Shown piece by piece: positions 8,900-20,713 of a stretch of DNA of 64,000 nt. A program made the position numbers and the translations under genes. The notes below the pieces were generated by a model. It had not been told where the DNA came from. It saw nothing but the letters and a program-made list of their open reading frames with translations, and searched no databases. This DNA is from Rhizopus arrhizus (taxonomy: Eukaryota > Mucoromycota > Mucoromycetes > Mucorales > Rhizopodaceae). Position 1 is the first letter of the stretch; each line of letters opens with the position of its first letter. Where the stretch lies: positions 2,138,583 to 2,202,582 of the forward strand of contig JAKZZE010000006.1 of the NCBI GenBank assembly GCA_024220505.1. The letters run 5' to 3'.

Positions 8900-10533
8900 T
8901 TTTTAAAACAAATTATATAAGGAAAAAAAAAAGGAAAAAAAAGGAAAAAAAAAGAAAAAAAAAAAGGAAAAAAAAAGAAAAAAAAAAGGAAAAAAAAAGA
9001 AAAAAAAAAGAAAAAACAGGGGTACAAAATAAATTGAAGATGAGTACAAAACAAGGTGATACTTTCATTTATTTTACAAAAGAAGCAAAGAAAAAAAGTC
9101 TTTGGTGTTAAAGATATTACATTTAAATAAAAAAAAAAAGAATTTAAACTGTTTATGAATAGCCTCTCTGAATGTTTCAATAGTTAAACAGTGTTAAAGA
9201 AAACTTATTGTTAACCGTTAATGGGTAATTGTAACCCATGTAAAATGAGTTATAAAAAATGTACTTTTTTTCCTTATTTTTTTTTCCTTTTTTTTTTTTC
9301 TTCTTTTTTTTTTTTTTTTTTTAAAAAACAATTCCTTCTAAAAAGTAAGTTCTTAACATTATATATATTCTATTTCTATTTTTATGGTATTTGTTCTTTA
9401 GTAAATTTGTGTTGGTTGCTTTCTTTATAGTTTAAATGGTCTTTATAAAGTCTCTTCCAGGATTATCATTGCTTCTTTTTTTACTTGTTGCTATAAGCTT
9501 GGCTGGTGTCTTTTTTTTTCTTTTTTTTTATCTCATGGTCTATCTAAAGCAAGGTACTATTACTTTTACTATATACTTGATAGCTAATATTTACTATAGA
9601 TGCGTTCTGCTTCCTTTTTTTTTATACTTGTTGGTAAAGCTTAGCAAGGTTTTTCTCTTAGCCCATCTAAATAAAGGTACTATTACTTTCATTATATATA
9701 CACGATAGCTAATAACTATTATAGGTGAATGCTGCTTTGCTTTGGCCTTTTCTATCTCTTTTCTGTCTTTGCTTTGGTTCTTAAGTACTGATGTCTTTTC
9801 TTTTGCTTTGAGTGCCCAAGTCCTTGAATCCTTGTGTCTCTGAATCCTTGAGCTTGGCTTTTTTTTTTAAAATTTTTTTTTTGAGTTCCACGAGATTAAT
9901 TGATGTATTTTTAGATTAGATGCTGCTATCCTGATGACATTAGGTAAGTCAATTACACTTTTAAAACGCTACTAGCAAAGAAATACCATGTATTGTTATT
10001 GTTATTTTATTTAAATAAAAAAAAACTGTTTTTTATAAACCAAATACCTATTTTTTGTGTATATAAAGCAATATTTATTGCAATATGAATGGTCAATAAA
10101 GAAGTATATAAAGCTATATAAGTGGTTCATAAAGAAGTATATAAGCTATATGAGTGGTCAATAAAGAAATATATAAGGCAATATAAGTGGTCAACAAAGA
10201 AGTATATAAGGCAATATGAGTGTTCGATGAAGAAGTATATAAGGCAATATGAGCGGTCGATAAAAGAACAAAAAGACATATAAAGTAATGTTTTAAAACG
10301 TATCATTCGTTGCTCAACCGTTGACTAGTGTTGATTAAAGCGTAAAAAATGTTTTGGTAAGAGAATGCTAAACGACCTCCTCTTGCTTGCTTAAAAGATA
10401 TTAAACGCTTAATGAACTGCCGCGAAAAACGTTTAAAACAGCAATAAAATTCCGTTGATTTGCGTTAACTTTCGCGTATTTGCGCTCATTTATGCTAAAA
10501 AACAACGTTTAATATCTCCAATTATTTGCAGTG
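8900..10533 (+). repeat. T1 right subterminal region: tandem arrays
   Basis: Two kinds of array lie here. From about 9340 to 9720 are units of roughly 100-115 bp containing AAGGTACTATTACTTTTA and ending near TATTATAGATG. From about 10055 to 10265 are units of roughly 36 bp with AAGGCAATATGAGTGGTC and AATAAAGAAGTAT. The terminal 16-bp repeat closes the element. No convincing coding frame. Confidence 0.7.
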
Positions 10534-10536
10534 TCC

Positions 10537-12662
10537 ACTGCACCCAATCCCTATATTCTAAATTATTATACTTCGGGTGTTTTAACAGTTGAACTTCGAA
10601 TAAAATAATACAAATTTGAATTTGCAGGATAGATATATAATATTTGTATCAAAAAAAACCTAGAAAAAAAACATATGTTATATCTATAACGATATATATA
10701 TGTTTATAATCTGTATATTGAATAAAAAGAAATTGTATTTCTTGTAAAAAAATTTTTGTCTCTTTTGTACTACATGAATCCATGCAAACTTATAAATTGG
10801 GAAAATGAAAAGTTTTCAAATTCAGTGTATGATTTTTTAATTTCAACAAAGGTCAATAACGTAAATCCATTGGACTGTAAGCTCGGAAATTTAACTGCTT
10901 GAGTTGCGACGTCCTCTTGCAAAGCATACTCGATTTGCTATACTGCAAAAAAAAAAGAGAGTACTTAGTATATCTACCCAAAAAAAAATTGTACGTTTAT
11001 AATGAGAAGATAGAGAGCAATATTGCTTAAATTGTGAAAGGGAACATGAGTTCAATGCTTTTATCCAACGAAGTGTAAAATTAATTATTTACAATTGAAA
11101 TAAAAGAATGGTCTATAGGGAAGTAATAAATATAAACGTTAAATAAAAGATAAAAGCTAGAAACAAAAATGAACAAGGAAAAAGGAAAAAAAAAAAGAAA
11201 AAAGAAAAAAGAAAATGGTATTTCTTTTTTTGACCGTAAGGAAAATAGCATCTATCAAAGATGATAGTGCAATGTTTAAAGGACTAAAGCTAAGCAGAAA
11301 ATAGAAGGGTATGGGTTTGGTAATCATTTTTATTTTTAATTGCAAAAAGAAACAACAATATTAACATCAAGTGAATTTACATGTCTTGAGATTCCTTATA
11401 ACAGAGACTATAAGAAAGAGTTATTGTTAATGAAATAAAATAGAACATTTGATAGATTTAGAAAAAAAGAAAAAGTAATGTTGAAATTAGACAATTGCAA
11501 TGTCGGAATTACTTGCATGTGAAAAAAGCAATGTTGGAATTACGTGCATGTTAAAAAAAAAAGAATGTTAAAGTGACATTGCAAAAGAATACTTACTTTT
11601 ACAAATTGTCTTAAGTTGAACAAACCTACTTACAGGACCTTCGTTTTATTTATAGGGCATACAGAGATTTACTTTGGGTTATAAAAAGCGGTTTTAGAAA
11701 TTGCACTGAAATTGGAAATTTTTTTTTTGATTAAGTACTTTGAAAAAAAAAAAATCTAGCTGAGACGTCAACTGCAGATGTTTTAATTCATTTGCCTTTG
11801 TGTGCTAATTACAATTTATTATTCAATATATATGCCTTTATTAATGAGTTTTTTGTCCTATCTTTGATTAAGAATATCATTACTTTGCCTTTTTTTTTTT
11901 CTTTTTTTTTTTTGGATTACCGCAGTACACTTAACTAAACTCCATCATTTTTTTTTGTAAAGTAGTGCACTTATGTAAGTCAATCAATATAATACTGAAT
12001 ATGATGGGAAAAGATTCAAATATCTTAACACAAAAGTTGAATTGATTTTACTTGATGAAAAATTTATTCTTGTTTAGCGGCACTTGTATAATGTCGGTAA
12101 CATAACAACATCAATTGAAACTTGTTCTTCCTCTGGAACTTCAAACTGAGTATTAAAGGTTCTTATTGTTTGATTTTGAAGCTGTATATAAGGAGTTCAT
12201 AAAGCGACATATCAATTGTATAAAAGTTTTTGTTGTATTTATACAAAAAGCAAATACTCATAGATAAATTTAATACTACTGAATCATAGTAAAACCATAT
12301 CTCTATAAATAAATATGAGACTTCTGCAATGATCGTCTTTGATGTATTGTTCATATCGGTATTTAAAGAACCATATCGGAACCTGTTTTTAAGGATAGCA
12401 GATCAATGTAATCCTATTTGATAAATATTGTTAAATCAATGAACAATTCACACCATTCTTGATTGATTCGTCAAGAAGACAACATGTCATATTTATCCAT
12501 TATCTTTCCTGCATCTTCCCATCCTCCTTGTATTATTATTTTTAGCCGATGAATTGAAATAACGGTAAAAATTTGTATATTCAAAAAGTATAAATAACAT
12601 CAATTGTTGCTATTAATCAAACAGTATATATCTAGTAACACACATTCTTTATTGTATTTATA
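10537..12662. other. T2 left noncoding region
   Basis: AT-rich, with no gene I can support. At 11498-11552 a unit of about 34 bp containing AATGTCGGAATTAC is present twice. At 12065-12165 the minus strand has a short coding-looking stretch, FEVPEEEQVSIDVV, ending in a stop. It has no counterpart in T7 and I leave it unannotated. Confidence 0.5.
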
Positions 12663-15658
12663 ATGTACTCTTCAAGCCCATACAAATTCCATTGTTACTG
12701 TACCCAATGCTCTGGAGGAGAAGTAGGCAAGTACCAAGTTGTTACGCAATGGACTCTTGCTCGCCATAGAAAAAAAGAAGCTGTTAAAGGTTTGTTACTT
12801 ACATTAAAATAATTCTTTTGCTAACGCATCATATATAAACAGGTGAATCAGAGGCAACTCCAGAAGTTAATGCCAATAATGAAGTGATTCCGTCAAGTGA
12901 AAATGATTCTGAGAATGATGGTGATGAAGACTTTTCTAATTGGCAAATCACTGACGATGGTGAAGATGATGCCTCCAGTTGTATGGATGTTGTTGAATTT
13001 AATGTGCCCAAAGGTAAACGTCTTCTAAAATTGTGTTAGTAAAAGATAAAATACTTACTTTGTCAACTTTTAGTTAAACTTGAAGGATTTCAAAATGATG
13101 TTGTTGCTTTTATAGCAATTTTCTTGACCTATTTCCAGCTGTTTTTCATTTCTGAATATGCTGCGGAAACAGTAATGAAATTTGCTAACGATCTTGTTAT
13201 CCTCTTGAATTACGAACCAATCTTTCCTGCCAAGTTGGATACTCTTCGAAATGCTGTTGGAATCGATTATACCTATAAAGGTATGTTTCGCCTTGTTGTC
13301 TGCCCTGAATGCCACACACTATATGAACCTGAAGCAATTCATTGTGACTCAAGGTGTACTTTTTCCGAATTCCAAGGCATTTGCAATGCACAGCTCTTTC
13401 AATCTGTGAATATTGGTGCAAGCAAGATGTACGCTAACAAGGTCTCGGCATTCAATTCGATCAAGTACGCTTTGACAGTGATGTTCTCACGACCAGGCTT
13501 TGAATCAGCAATTGAAGCATGGCGCTATCGTACTCGTCATAACAACACTATGTACGATATCTATGATGGTCAATTTTGGAATGAATTCAAAGATAGAGAT
13601 GGTAATATATTTACCAGTCAAGCTAGATCTCTTCTGTTCACTTTGAATGTCGATTGGTTTCAATCTTCAAAAAGAACCGTGTACTCTGTTGGTGCTGTTT
13701 ACTTGACGATAAACAATCTTCCAAGATCCATCAGATACAAAAAAGAAAATATCATCTTGGTTTGTGTTATTCCTGGACCCAAAGAACCTAAAGACATGCA
13801 AATCAACAACTATTTGCAAGTTTTGGTGAAGGAGCTAAAGGATCTCTATTATGGTGACTTCTTCACATGTACAGCTGATTCTCCCAATGCTCCTGTCAAA
13901 GTTCGTGCTGCTCTGTTTTTGATTGCTTGTGATATTCCTGCTAGCCGAAAGGTTAGTGGGTTTACTTCATTCAATGCAACTGTACCTTGTAATAAATGCT
14001 CAACAGCATTTCCTGCTCGTTACAATACAAATCTTCAACGTGATTTTTCTTTTGGTCTTGAAGATCTTGGTGCTTGGTCACTTCGTACCAATATTGAAAA
14101 TCGTCATCATGCAAGAAATTGGAAAGAAGCATCTACAAAGAAACAAAGAGTTGACTTGGAACAGAAATTTGGTACTCGATTTTCTGCCCTACATGACTTG
14201 GAATACCTTGATCTTGTTCGTTGTACTGCCATTGATCCTATGCATGGCCTTTTCCTAGGAACAGCAAAGAAAATGGTTAAAATATGGCGTACTACTATTT
14301 GTGACCTTACCCATGAATTATATTTGACCGATGCTGACTTGAAAGAAATGCAAAAGGAAGCAAACGATATCATACTGCCAGCACAATACACGCCAATCAA
14401 TCAGAAAATTGCCAGCAATTTTTCTGACTTAAAGGCTGATGAATGGAGAACCTGGTGTCTTGCTCTTTCGCCCCTTTTACTGAAGTCTCATCTTCCAGTC
14501 CGTCACAAAGAAAATTGGGCAAAGTTTGTACAGGCCTGTCACATCGTATGTCGTCCATGCATTACTCAGAATGAAGCCATGATGGCCCACAAGCTATTCC
14601 ATGAGTTTGTCATAGGTGTTGTTGAATTGTATGGTCCAGAGATGGTCACTCCAAATATGCATCTTCATCTGCATCTAAAGGACTCTATCCAAGACTTTGG
14701 CCCAATATACGCATTTTGGTTGTATGGCTTTGAGAGGCTTAATGGCGACATTAAGAAGATGACAGTAAACTACAAAACAGCGTTCGAAGTTACATATATG
14801 AAGAAGTTTCTTTCCGTTGTGCACTATGGTGACTACATCCGTAACTTACCACAAGGAATTAAACAGAATCCTGTGATGATGTCTTCCTTTGGTTACTTGT
14901 CACCAACGCCTTCTGATTCCCTAGTTGCTTCTTCATCTACTTCGACCTGCTTTGATTTCAGTTTATTTGTCAGTGCTCCTCTACGTTTGAATGATATCTT
15001 CACTGGTGCTGAAATTCTACCTCCTGATACGCAAGCTTTCGTTAGACACAAAGTTAATGTAGATAGATTGAATCGAGACCACTATGGTTATCTTTTCTCT
15101 TTTTACAAACTAGTATATGCTGATCGAACGTTTGCAAGTGCATTCACTCCAGAAGAATTTGACAAGTTGTCTACAATGGTGCTTCCCGATATTTCTCTTT
15201 TTTCTGAAATTCAAATTCTTGGACAAAGATATCGGTCAAAGGCATCGCGTGCTACTCGTGGTTGCTATATTGAAGTTGCTTGTAATTCTGCTGTTCTTGG
15301 ACAAGAGCCTGAAATGCGAATTGGCGAAGTTCAATATTATTTTAGCCATCAGCTTCAAATGAAAAAATCTGTCCTTCCAAATGGTCAAGTCTTTGTACCA
15401 GAAGCCTTTGATGAGCATACCTTTGCTTTTGTACGTTGGTACAATCCTCCACTTCATCCCTTTCAAGGGTTTGAATGTCTTGGTGCCGCGTACTATCATA
15501 ACTCATTTCGACCTGCTGATTCAGACTGCATTCTTCCAGTATCACGTATTTTTACTTGCGTTGCAATGAAAAAAGGTTATCCTGATAATCATGTTGTTTT
15601 TTTACCTCTTCCAAGAAAACCATTGACTTGTAAAAAAAAAAAAAAAAAAAAAGAGTGA
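12663..15658 (+). CDS. T2 Tnp2/Plavaka-type transposase (960 aa)
   Basis: Three exons: 12663-12789, 12843-13013 and 13074-15658, with short GT-AG introns. This is a DDE transposase of the CACTA superfamily that would cut and join the element's CACTG ends in the nucleus. Residues 11-34 form a Cys/His cluster (CYCTQC...LARH). Exon 2 is acidic. A second Cys cluster, CPECHTLYEP, lies near residue 180. Tnp2 landmarks follow: LNVDWFQ (Asp293), IPGPKEPKDMQINNYL, CDIPASRKVSGF (Asp386), AIDPMHGLF (Asp487) and AFWLYGFERLNG (Glu653). Asp293, Asp386 and Glu653 are my candidates for the catalytic triad. The C-terminus runs into seven lysines encoded by an A20 tract, which the T7 copy lacks. No internal stop is present. 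Confidence 0.88.
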
Positions 15659-15747
15659 AGAATAAAAAGATAAAATAAAAAATAAAACCAAAAATTCAAA
15701 TTCCGTATTCCTTTTTAATTTTTTTTTTATTTCGCAAATGATTATTT

Positions 15748-17095
15748 TTACAACTGCAAGTTATCTTCATTCGATACTAACTCATCACCAAAAGCCCAGG
15801 CGATGCTTTGTTCAGTTATATTTTCTTTTTTTATCAAGCTGGGAACAGGCAACGAATATTTTCTTCGAATGCGAGGAAGAGACTGAATGTTGCTGGTTCC
15901 AGTCCTTTGTCTTTTGGCCCTGTCATTTTCTATTTGATTATCCAACAGGTTGAAAAATTCGGTACACTAAATGTCGGATAATTAGTTAATTGCGCTTAAA
16001 AAGATATTAATTAAACTCACTGCAGGGGATCTATACTTTGGTACACGAACTTCAAAATAATCAATGGTTTTCGTACACAAGACAGACATACGTTCCTTTT
16101 CAGTAAAAGGAGTTATTCTATCTGGATTTTGTTCAAGAAGAATTTCCTCCACCTTGTCCATTGTTTCGTCGTTATACATGTCTTCTTCTTCAGACATATA
16201 TTGCTGTTGAAGCAAGTACTCACAGTTGGGATAGCTTTCGTAAACACCTTGATCCTTGTACTGCTCATATATAGCCTTACGTGCCTTGATTTTCTAAAAA
16301 AAAAAAAAGTCAAATATATGATAATTATGACTTTTATTTTACTTACCGTATTTTTGCGAGTTGTTTTGGCAGCCTTTCTTTTTTTCATAAACTCGTCGAC
16401 AAAACCAACCTCTTCTCCAGCCATACCAGCTTTCTTGGTATAGTACTGTCGTTCAAGGTATCTTCGTAAGTCTCGGCCATTAGTACTCTTGTAAGCATAA
16501 TGGCTATTGACATACTCTTGCAACAGCTTAAGTACTCTCTGATTCTCAGCAGACTTTAAAGGCTTGCTGAGATCGTACTTAGATGATGGAGGTAAATCAT
16601 TGTAATGATTCCTCACAGCATCCTATATTTTAAGAAAAAAAAAAAAGTAATTAGTACACTTGTTTGAAATTAAATTATTAATAATCTTACTTTGATAGCT
16701 GTTGCAATTGGCTTTGCACTTTTGCTTGAGGCTTCCTCAAGCTCTCTATATTCTTCTTTCAGCTTGCTAAATGCCACTTGCAAGGCACGCTTTTCTTCCT
16801 GTTCTTTCCTTAACATCTCCTTCAGAGAGTCAATTTCCTTTTTCATATCCATATAAATGGAGAAGGAAAAAGAAGATTCATCACTTCCAATGTCCTCAGC
16901 CTCACGCATTCGCTTCTGGACATTGGTAATAGGAGGGAAGCCAGGTCTAGGATAGGCAAAGCTATCAAAAACAGCATCGCTTGAGACAACCTCAGGAAAA
17001 GCAACACGGGAAGGAACAGCAATTGGCTGCCCAGTAGAGCTAGGACCACGAGCATTGGCAGGTGCAGGGTTGAATTCGATAATACGGTCAGACAT
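15748..17095 (-). CDS. T2 second gene: coiled-coil accessory protein (390 aa)
   Basis: Four exons on the minus strand: 17095-16691, 16622-16347, 16293-16021 and 15966-15748. All are phase 0 with GT-AG introns. I do not recognise a named family. The N-terminus MSDRIIEFNPAPANARG leads to a low-complexity linker and a strong coiled coil (EIDSLKEMLRKEQEEKRALQ, about residues 85-125). Exon 2 is helical and basic (YLERQYYTKKAG, then KKRKAAKTTRK). Exon 3 holds an acidic segment (MSEEEDMYNDE) and the motif VRVPKYRSPA. It ends EDNLQL. The T7 copy keeps the same exon map. By analogy with the DNA-binding second protein of plant En/Spm, it may bind subterminal repeats; this is inference. Confidence 0.8.
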
Positions 17096-18332
17096 AATGA
17101 TAGAAGGTACTTTGAAGGAAAAGTAAAGAAACATAACATTGAAGCTAGATACATCTTAAATACTATTGCGTTCAACTGTAAACTCAGTTCTATTCAAGTC
17201 AAAAATCTATAAAAGGATTGATGTCTCAGATGAATCTTTTCTTTTCTTTCTTTCTTTTTTTTGATTTGTTATCCCAAGTAAGTCTCTCTTTTTTTAAAAT
17301 TTTTTTTTCTAATGTTCTTTATTAAAGATTTATAGATATACTCATGGCTGTCATAAGTTCTTGAGTCTTTTCTGTATCTGTTTATGTGGTAAGTATGCTT
17401 TTAAACCTTCATTATCTTTATTAACAATCAAATTTAGTTTTCTAGGCTTGATTCTGAAGCTGTTTGAATAGTTTGGCATCGTCTTCTGGTTTTTAAAGAG
17501 GTTTAATGTAAGAAAGTCGGGTACATCATGTTTCACTGTAATTAATCTTTCATTTTATCTAGCTTTGATTCTACTTTCCTCCTGCTTAGTCTACTGTCTT
17601 CATCTTTATATTGCTTTTGATCTCTTTTGAGGCTGCTTCATTGTATTTGTTTGCTTTGTCTGATTTGTCTGCTATATTCTATTGTTTGATGCTTCTGAGG
17701 TCAAGGTAAGCGCAATTTTGAAAAAAAAAAATTTTTTTTGTATCTACCGTTTAAAGGTGATGTTTCATTATTCCCATAAATTCCCTGCTCCTCCCCCCCC
17801 TCTTTTTTTTTAAATCATATTTAATAATCAAATGAACTAATAATATATAATCAATATGGCAAAAGAGCCCAAAAATAAATGAATAAAACCACATTTTTGA
17901 CCAATAATACTGTATTTTAAGCCTATTTTTTTCCTAATACAAATCATCCAGAGCTATATATAATCATAATAAACCAATAAGAAAGTATTGTAAAAGGCAA
18001 TAAGCCAATAAAGAAGTAATTTTAAAGAGAAATAGACCTATAAGGAAGCTTTGTTAAAAGGCAATAAGCCAATAAAGAAGTAGCATCAAAGAGAAACGCA
18101 AGCATGTAAGGTCCAATGGAAAAGCGTTATGTTTGTGTATCATCGTAGAAAGAACAATGAAGCGGCGCGTCACCAAAAGTAACACGGTATTTTATATACA
18201 TATCTTAACATTTCGAGCAAAATATGCGAAGTACATATTTTATGGAATCTGTAAATATATTGACGTAAACCCGAAATATCTCATTATATTCTGTCAAATA
18301 TAATGCTATATATATAGCAATTATGTGCAGTG
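17096..18332 (+). other. T2 right subterminal region: divergent exon-like units and repeats
   Basis: Between 17270 and 17735 the plus strand shows successive intron-like signals: GTAAGT after CCCAA, GTAAGTATG after TTTATGTG, TTTAG, ATCTAG, and GTAAGC after TCAAG. The segments between them contain stops in all frames. T7 has the matching pattern. From about 17975 to 18090 a unit GGCAATAAGCCAATAAAGAA is present in near-complete form twice. The element ends at 18332. Confidence 0.55.
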
Positions 18333-18337
18333 GTCCA

Positions 18338-20713
18338 CACTGCAAATAATTGGTGATTTTCAGCGTTATCAGTCATTTGCAGTCATTTCTAACATCAAAA
18401 TTTCAACGATTTGAACAACATTGAATAAACGAAAAAAATTAAAATGCTCTGTATTGCACCTTTTTGAATTTTGAAAAAAGATTTAGGTGCGAAAAAAATA
18501 AAGAAATTTAATAATTTTATTATTTTTTTTGTGGTGTAAGTATTCATAGAGTTATTCATGTTTTAAAAAAGTGTCTTTTTTTTTTCAAATAGTCTCTTTT
18601 TGGAAAGTCTGTTCTCCTCTATCGTTGAAAGACCGATGTTTTCTTTTTTTATTTTGAGGGCAAGATGCGGAAAACAAAAACACATTATGATTATTTTGAT
18701 CAAAAGAATACATATTAGGAAGGCAGTCTGTGCTTTTTAGCTTAGCTCATTAGAAACGTGTAACAGAATGTAACAAAATAGTTGCGTTTGGGAAAAAAAA
18801 AGAAGCTGAAAAATTAAAAGTAAAAAAAAAAAGACAAAGTTAAAAAAAAAAAGACCTAGTAAGAAAAAAAAAAAAAAAAAAAAAAGAGCATAGCAATAAA
18901 AGGTTCCTTATTCAAATAAAAACAATAACCTAACAGTAAACATGTTTTATAAAAATACAAATGCTTTTACATTATAACAAAAGAATACGTGTATATTCTA
19001 AAAAGAATAAAAAAAAAAGAAGCTTTGTTAACATCTTGTTACAAGGCAATGATAATTAATAGATACATGCACAGTTTTTTGTTTTTCAAGTAAATAAAGT
19101 GCTTTATTATTTTTTATGACAAATAATATAAAAGAATATATGTTTTTAAGCTTATACTAGTTCATTACTTACTTTATGTTTGCACATAGGTGTAATTTGC
19201 CATTAGCCATTAGCCATCAGCCATTAGAGATGTTAACATTGCCAGCTTCCTTTACCAAAAAGGGCTTTTCAACAACAAGCAACAATATAAGTTTGATATT
19301 CTTATAGTTTTATCGTGTTGGAAAGAACAACTTTGCTCATGAGGTTCATGTTCGTCATCCGAATGTGTCCCATTAGGAATTCCTAATGTAAAAAAAAAAA
19401 AAAAAAAAAAAATAAACCGACATTAGACTTGGTTGTTATTTTTTTTTATGAACTTACATATGGTCAATACTTGAGCATTCTTTTTTATCTTTTGTACCTT
19501 TGTCATCTAGTGTATTCCATGAAACAAAACAAGGGAGAAAAAAAAAGAAGTTGTTTTTCTGCTATAATTTGTTGATACCGAGCTTTTTTTTTTATTTCAA
19601 GTAAAAAAAAAAAGAAAAAATAATATCCTCCACGTTAAATATATTGTACGCAAGTAATAAAACTTAAGCAATGTATAAATTATCTTTTGGGGTATCATTA
19701 AATACAAACTACATGAAAAGCAACTGTTTTTGTTTTTTAATATGGATAGACAGTGAATAAGTGTAACATTGGTAAAATAAGGCTACAAAAAAGCACTTTT
19801 CTTTTTTTTTTTTTCTTTTTTTTTTCTTCTCTTTTTTATAAAAGGTAAGTTCTTAATATTACATATATATTCTATTCCTATTCTAATGGTACTTGTACTT
19901 TAGTAAAATCGTATTTGTTGCTTTCTTTCTATTTGAAATGGTCTTTATAAAGTCTCTTTCCCAGGATTATCATTGCTTCTTCTTTTATTTGTTGGTATAA
20001 GCTTGACTGGTGTCTTTTTTTCTTTTCTTTCTTTTTAATGGTCCATCTAAAGCAAGGTACTATTACTTTTACTACATACACTCAATAGCTAATAATTATT
20101 ATAGATGCGTGCTGCTTTTTTAGTTGTTTGTATACCCTTAGCTAGTTTTCTTCCCATGGTCTATCTAAAGTAAGGTACTATTACTTTCACGATATATACA
20201 CGATAGCTAATAAATGTTATAGGTGAATGCTGCTTTGCTTTGGCCTCTTCTATCTCTTTTCTGTCTTTGCTTTGGTTCTAAAGTACTGATGTCTTTTCTT
20301 TTGCTTTGAGTGCTCAAGTCCTTGAATCCTTGAATCCTTGAATCCTTGAATCCTTGAATCCTTGAATCCTTGTGTCTCTGAATCCTTGAGCTTGGCTTTT
20401 TTTTTTTTTTTTTTTTTTTTCTTTTTTTTCTTTTGAGAACTTTTTGAGTTCCACGAGACTAGTTGCTATATTTTTAGATTAGATGCTGCTATTCTGGTGA
20501 CATTAGGTAAGTCAACTACACTTTTAAAACGCTACAAGCAAAGAAATATCATATTTTGTTATTATTCTTTTATTCAAATAAAAAAAAAAGCTATTTTTTA
20601 TAAACAAAATCCCTATTTTTTTGTATATATAAAGCAATATTTATTGCAATATGAATGGTCAATAAAGAAGTATATAAGCTATATGAGTGGTTCATAAAGA
20701 AGTATATAAGCTA
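18338..20713. other. T3 noncoding region with octamer repeat
   Basis: Copies of the T1 left region (GCCATTA repeats near 19195-19225, the conserved block at about 19332-19388) and of the right-hand arrays (about 19960-20230). At about 20320-20390 the octamer TTGAATCC is repeated some seven times, where T1 has one or two. No coding frame. Confidence 0.65.

Larger units (their letters stand above)
5994..10533 (+). mobile_element. T1: family I CACTG-ended transposon, internal deletion derivative
   Basis: Bounded by the terminal inverted repeats CACTGCAAATAATTGG and its complement, with the 3-bp duplication TCC (5991-5993 and 10534-10536). Most of the transposase gene is deleted. The second gene remains on the minus strand with one frame break. 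The right-hand TCC includes the first base of T2, so T1 arrived after T2. Confidence 0.85.
10536..18332 (+). mobile_element. T2: family II CACTG-ended transposon, apparently complete
   Basis: Ends are CACTGCACCCAATCC and the complement of CACTGCACATAATTGC, flanked by GTC (5990-5992 before T1 was added, and 18333-18335). It contains an open transposase gene on the plus strand and an open second gene on the minus strand, convergent and separated by about 90 bp. It is the best candidate for an autonomous family II element here. Confidence 0.85.

Noticed and set aside
8620..9180. 186-codon minus-strand frame rich in Phe
   Set aside because: Low-complexity translation of A-rich promoter sequence, overlapping exon 1 of the second gene in another frame.
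12065..12354. Minus-strand stretch reading FEVPEEEQVSIDVV near the T2 left end
   Set aside because: It looks slightly coding, but no start, no counterpart in T7 and no convincing exon structure were found.
15940..15970. Possible loss of the splice acceptor of the last exon of the T2 second gene (AAC where T7 has AAG)
   Set aside because: An upstream TTTAG acceptor at 15967-15968 keeps the frame and matches TTCAG in T7, so the exon begins earlier and nothing is lost.
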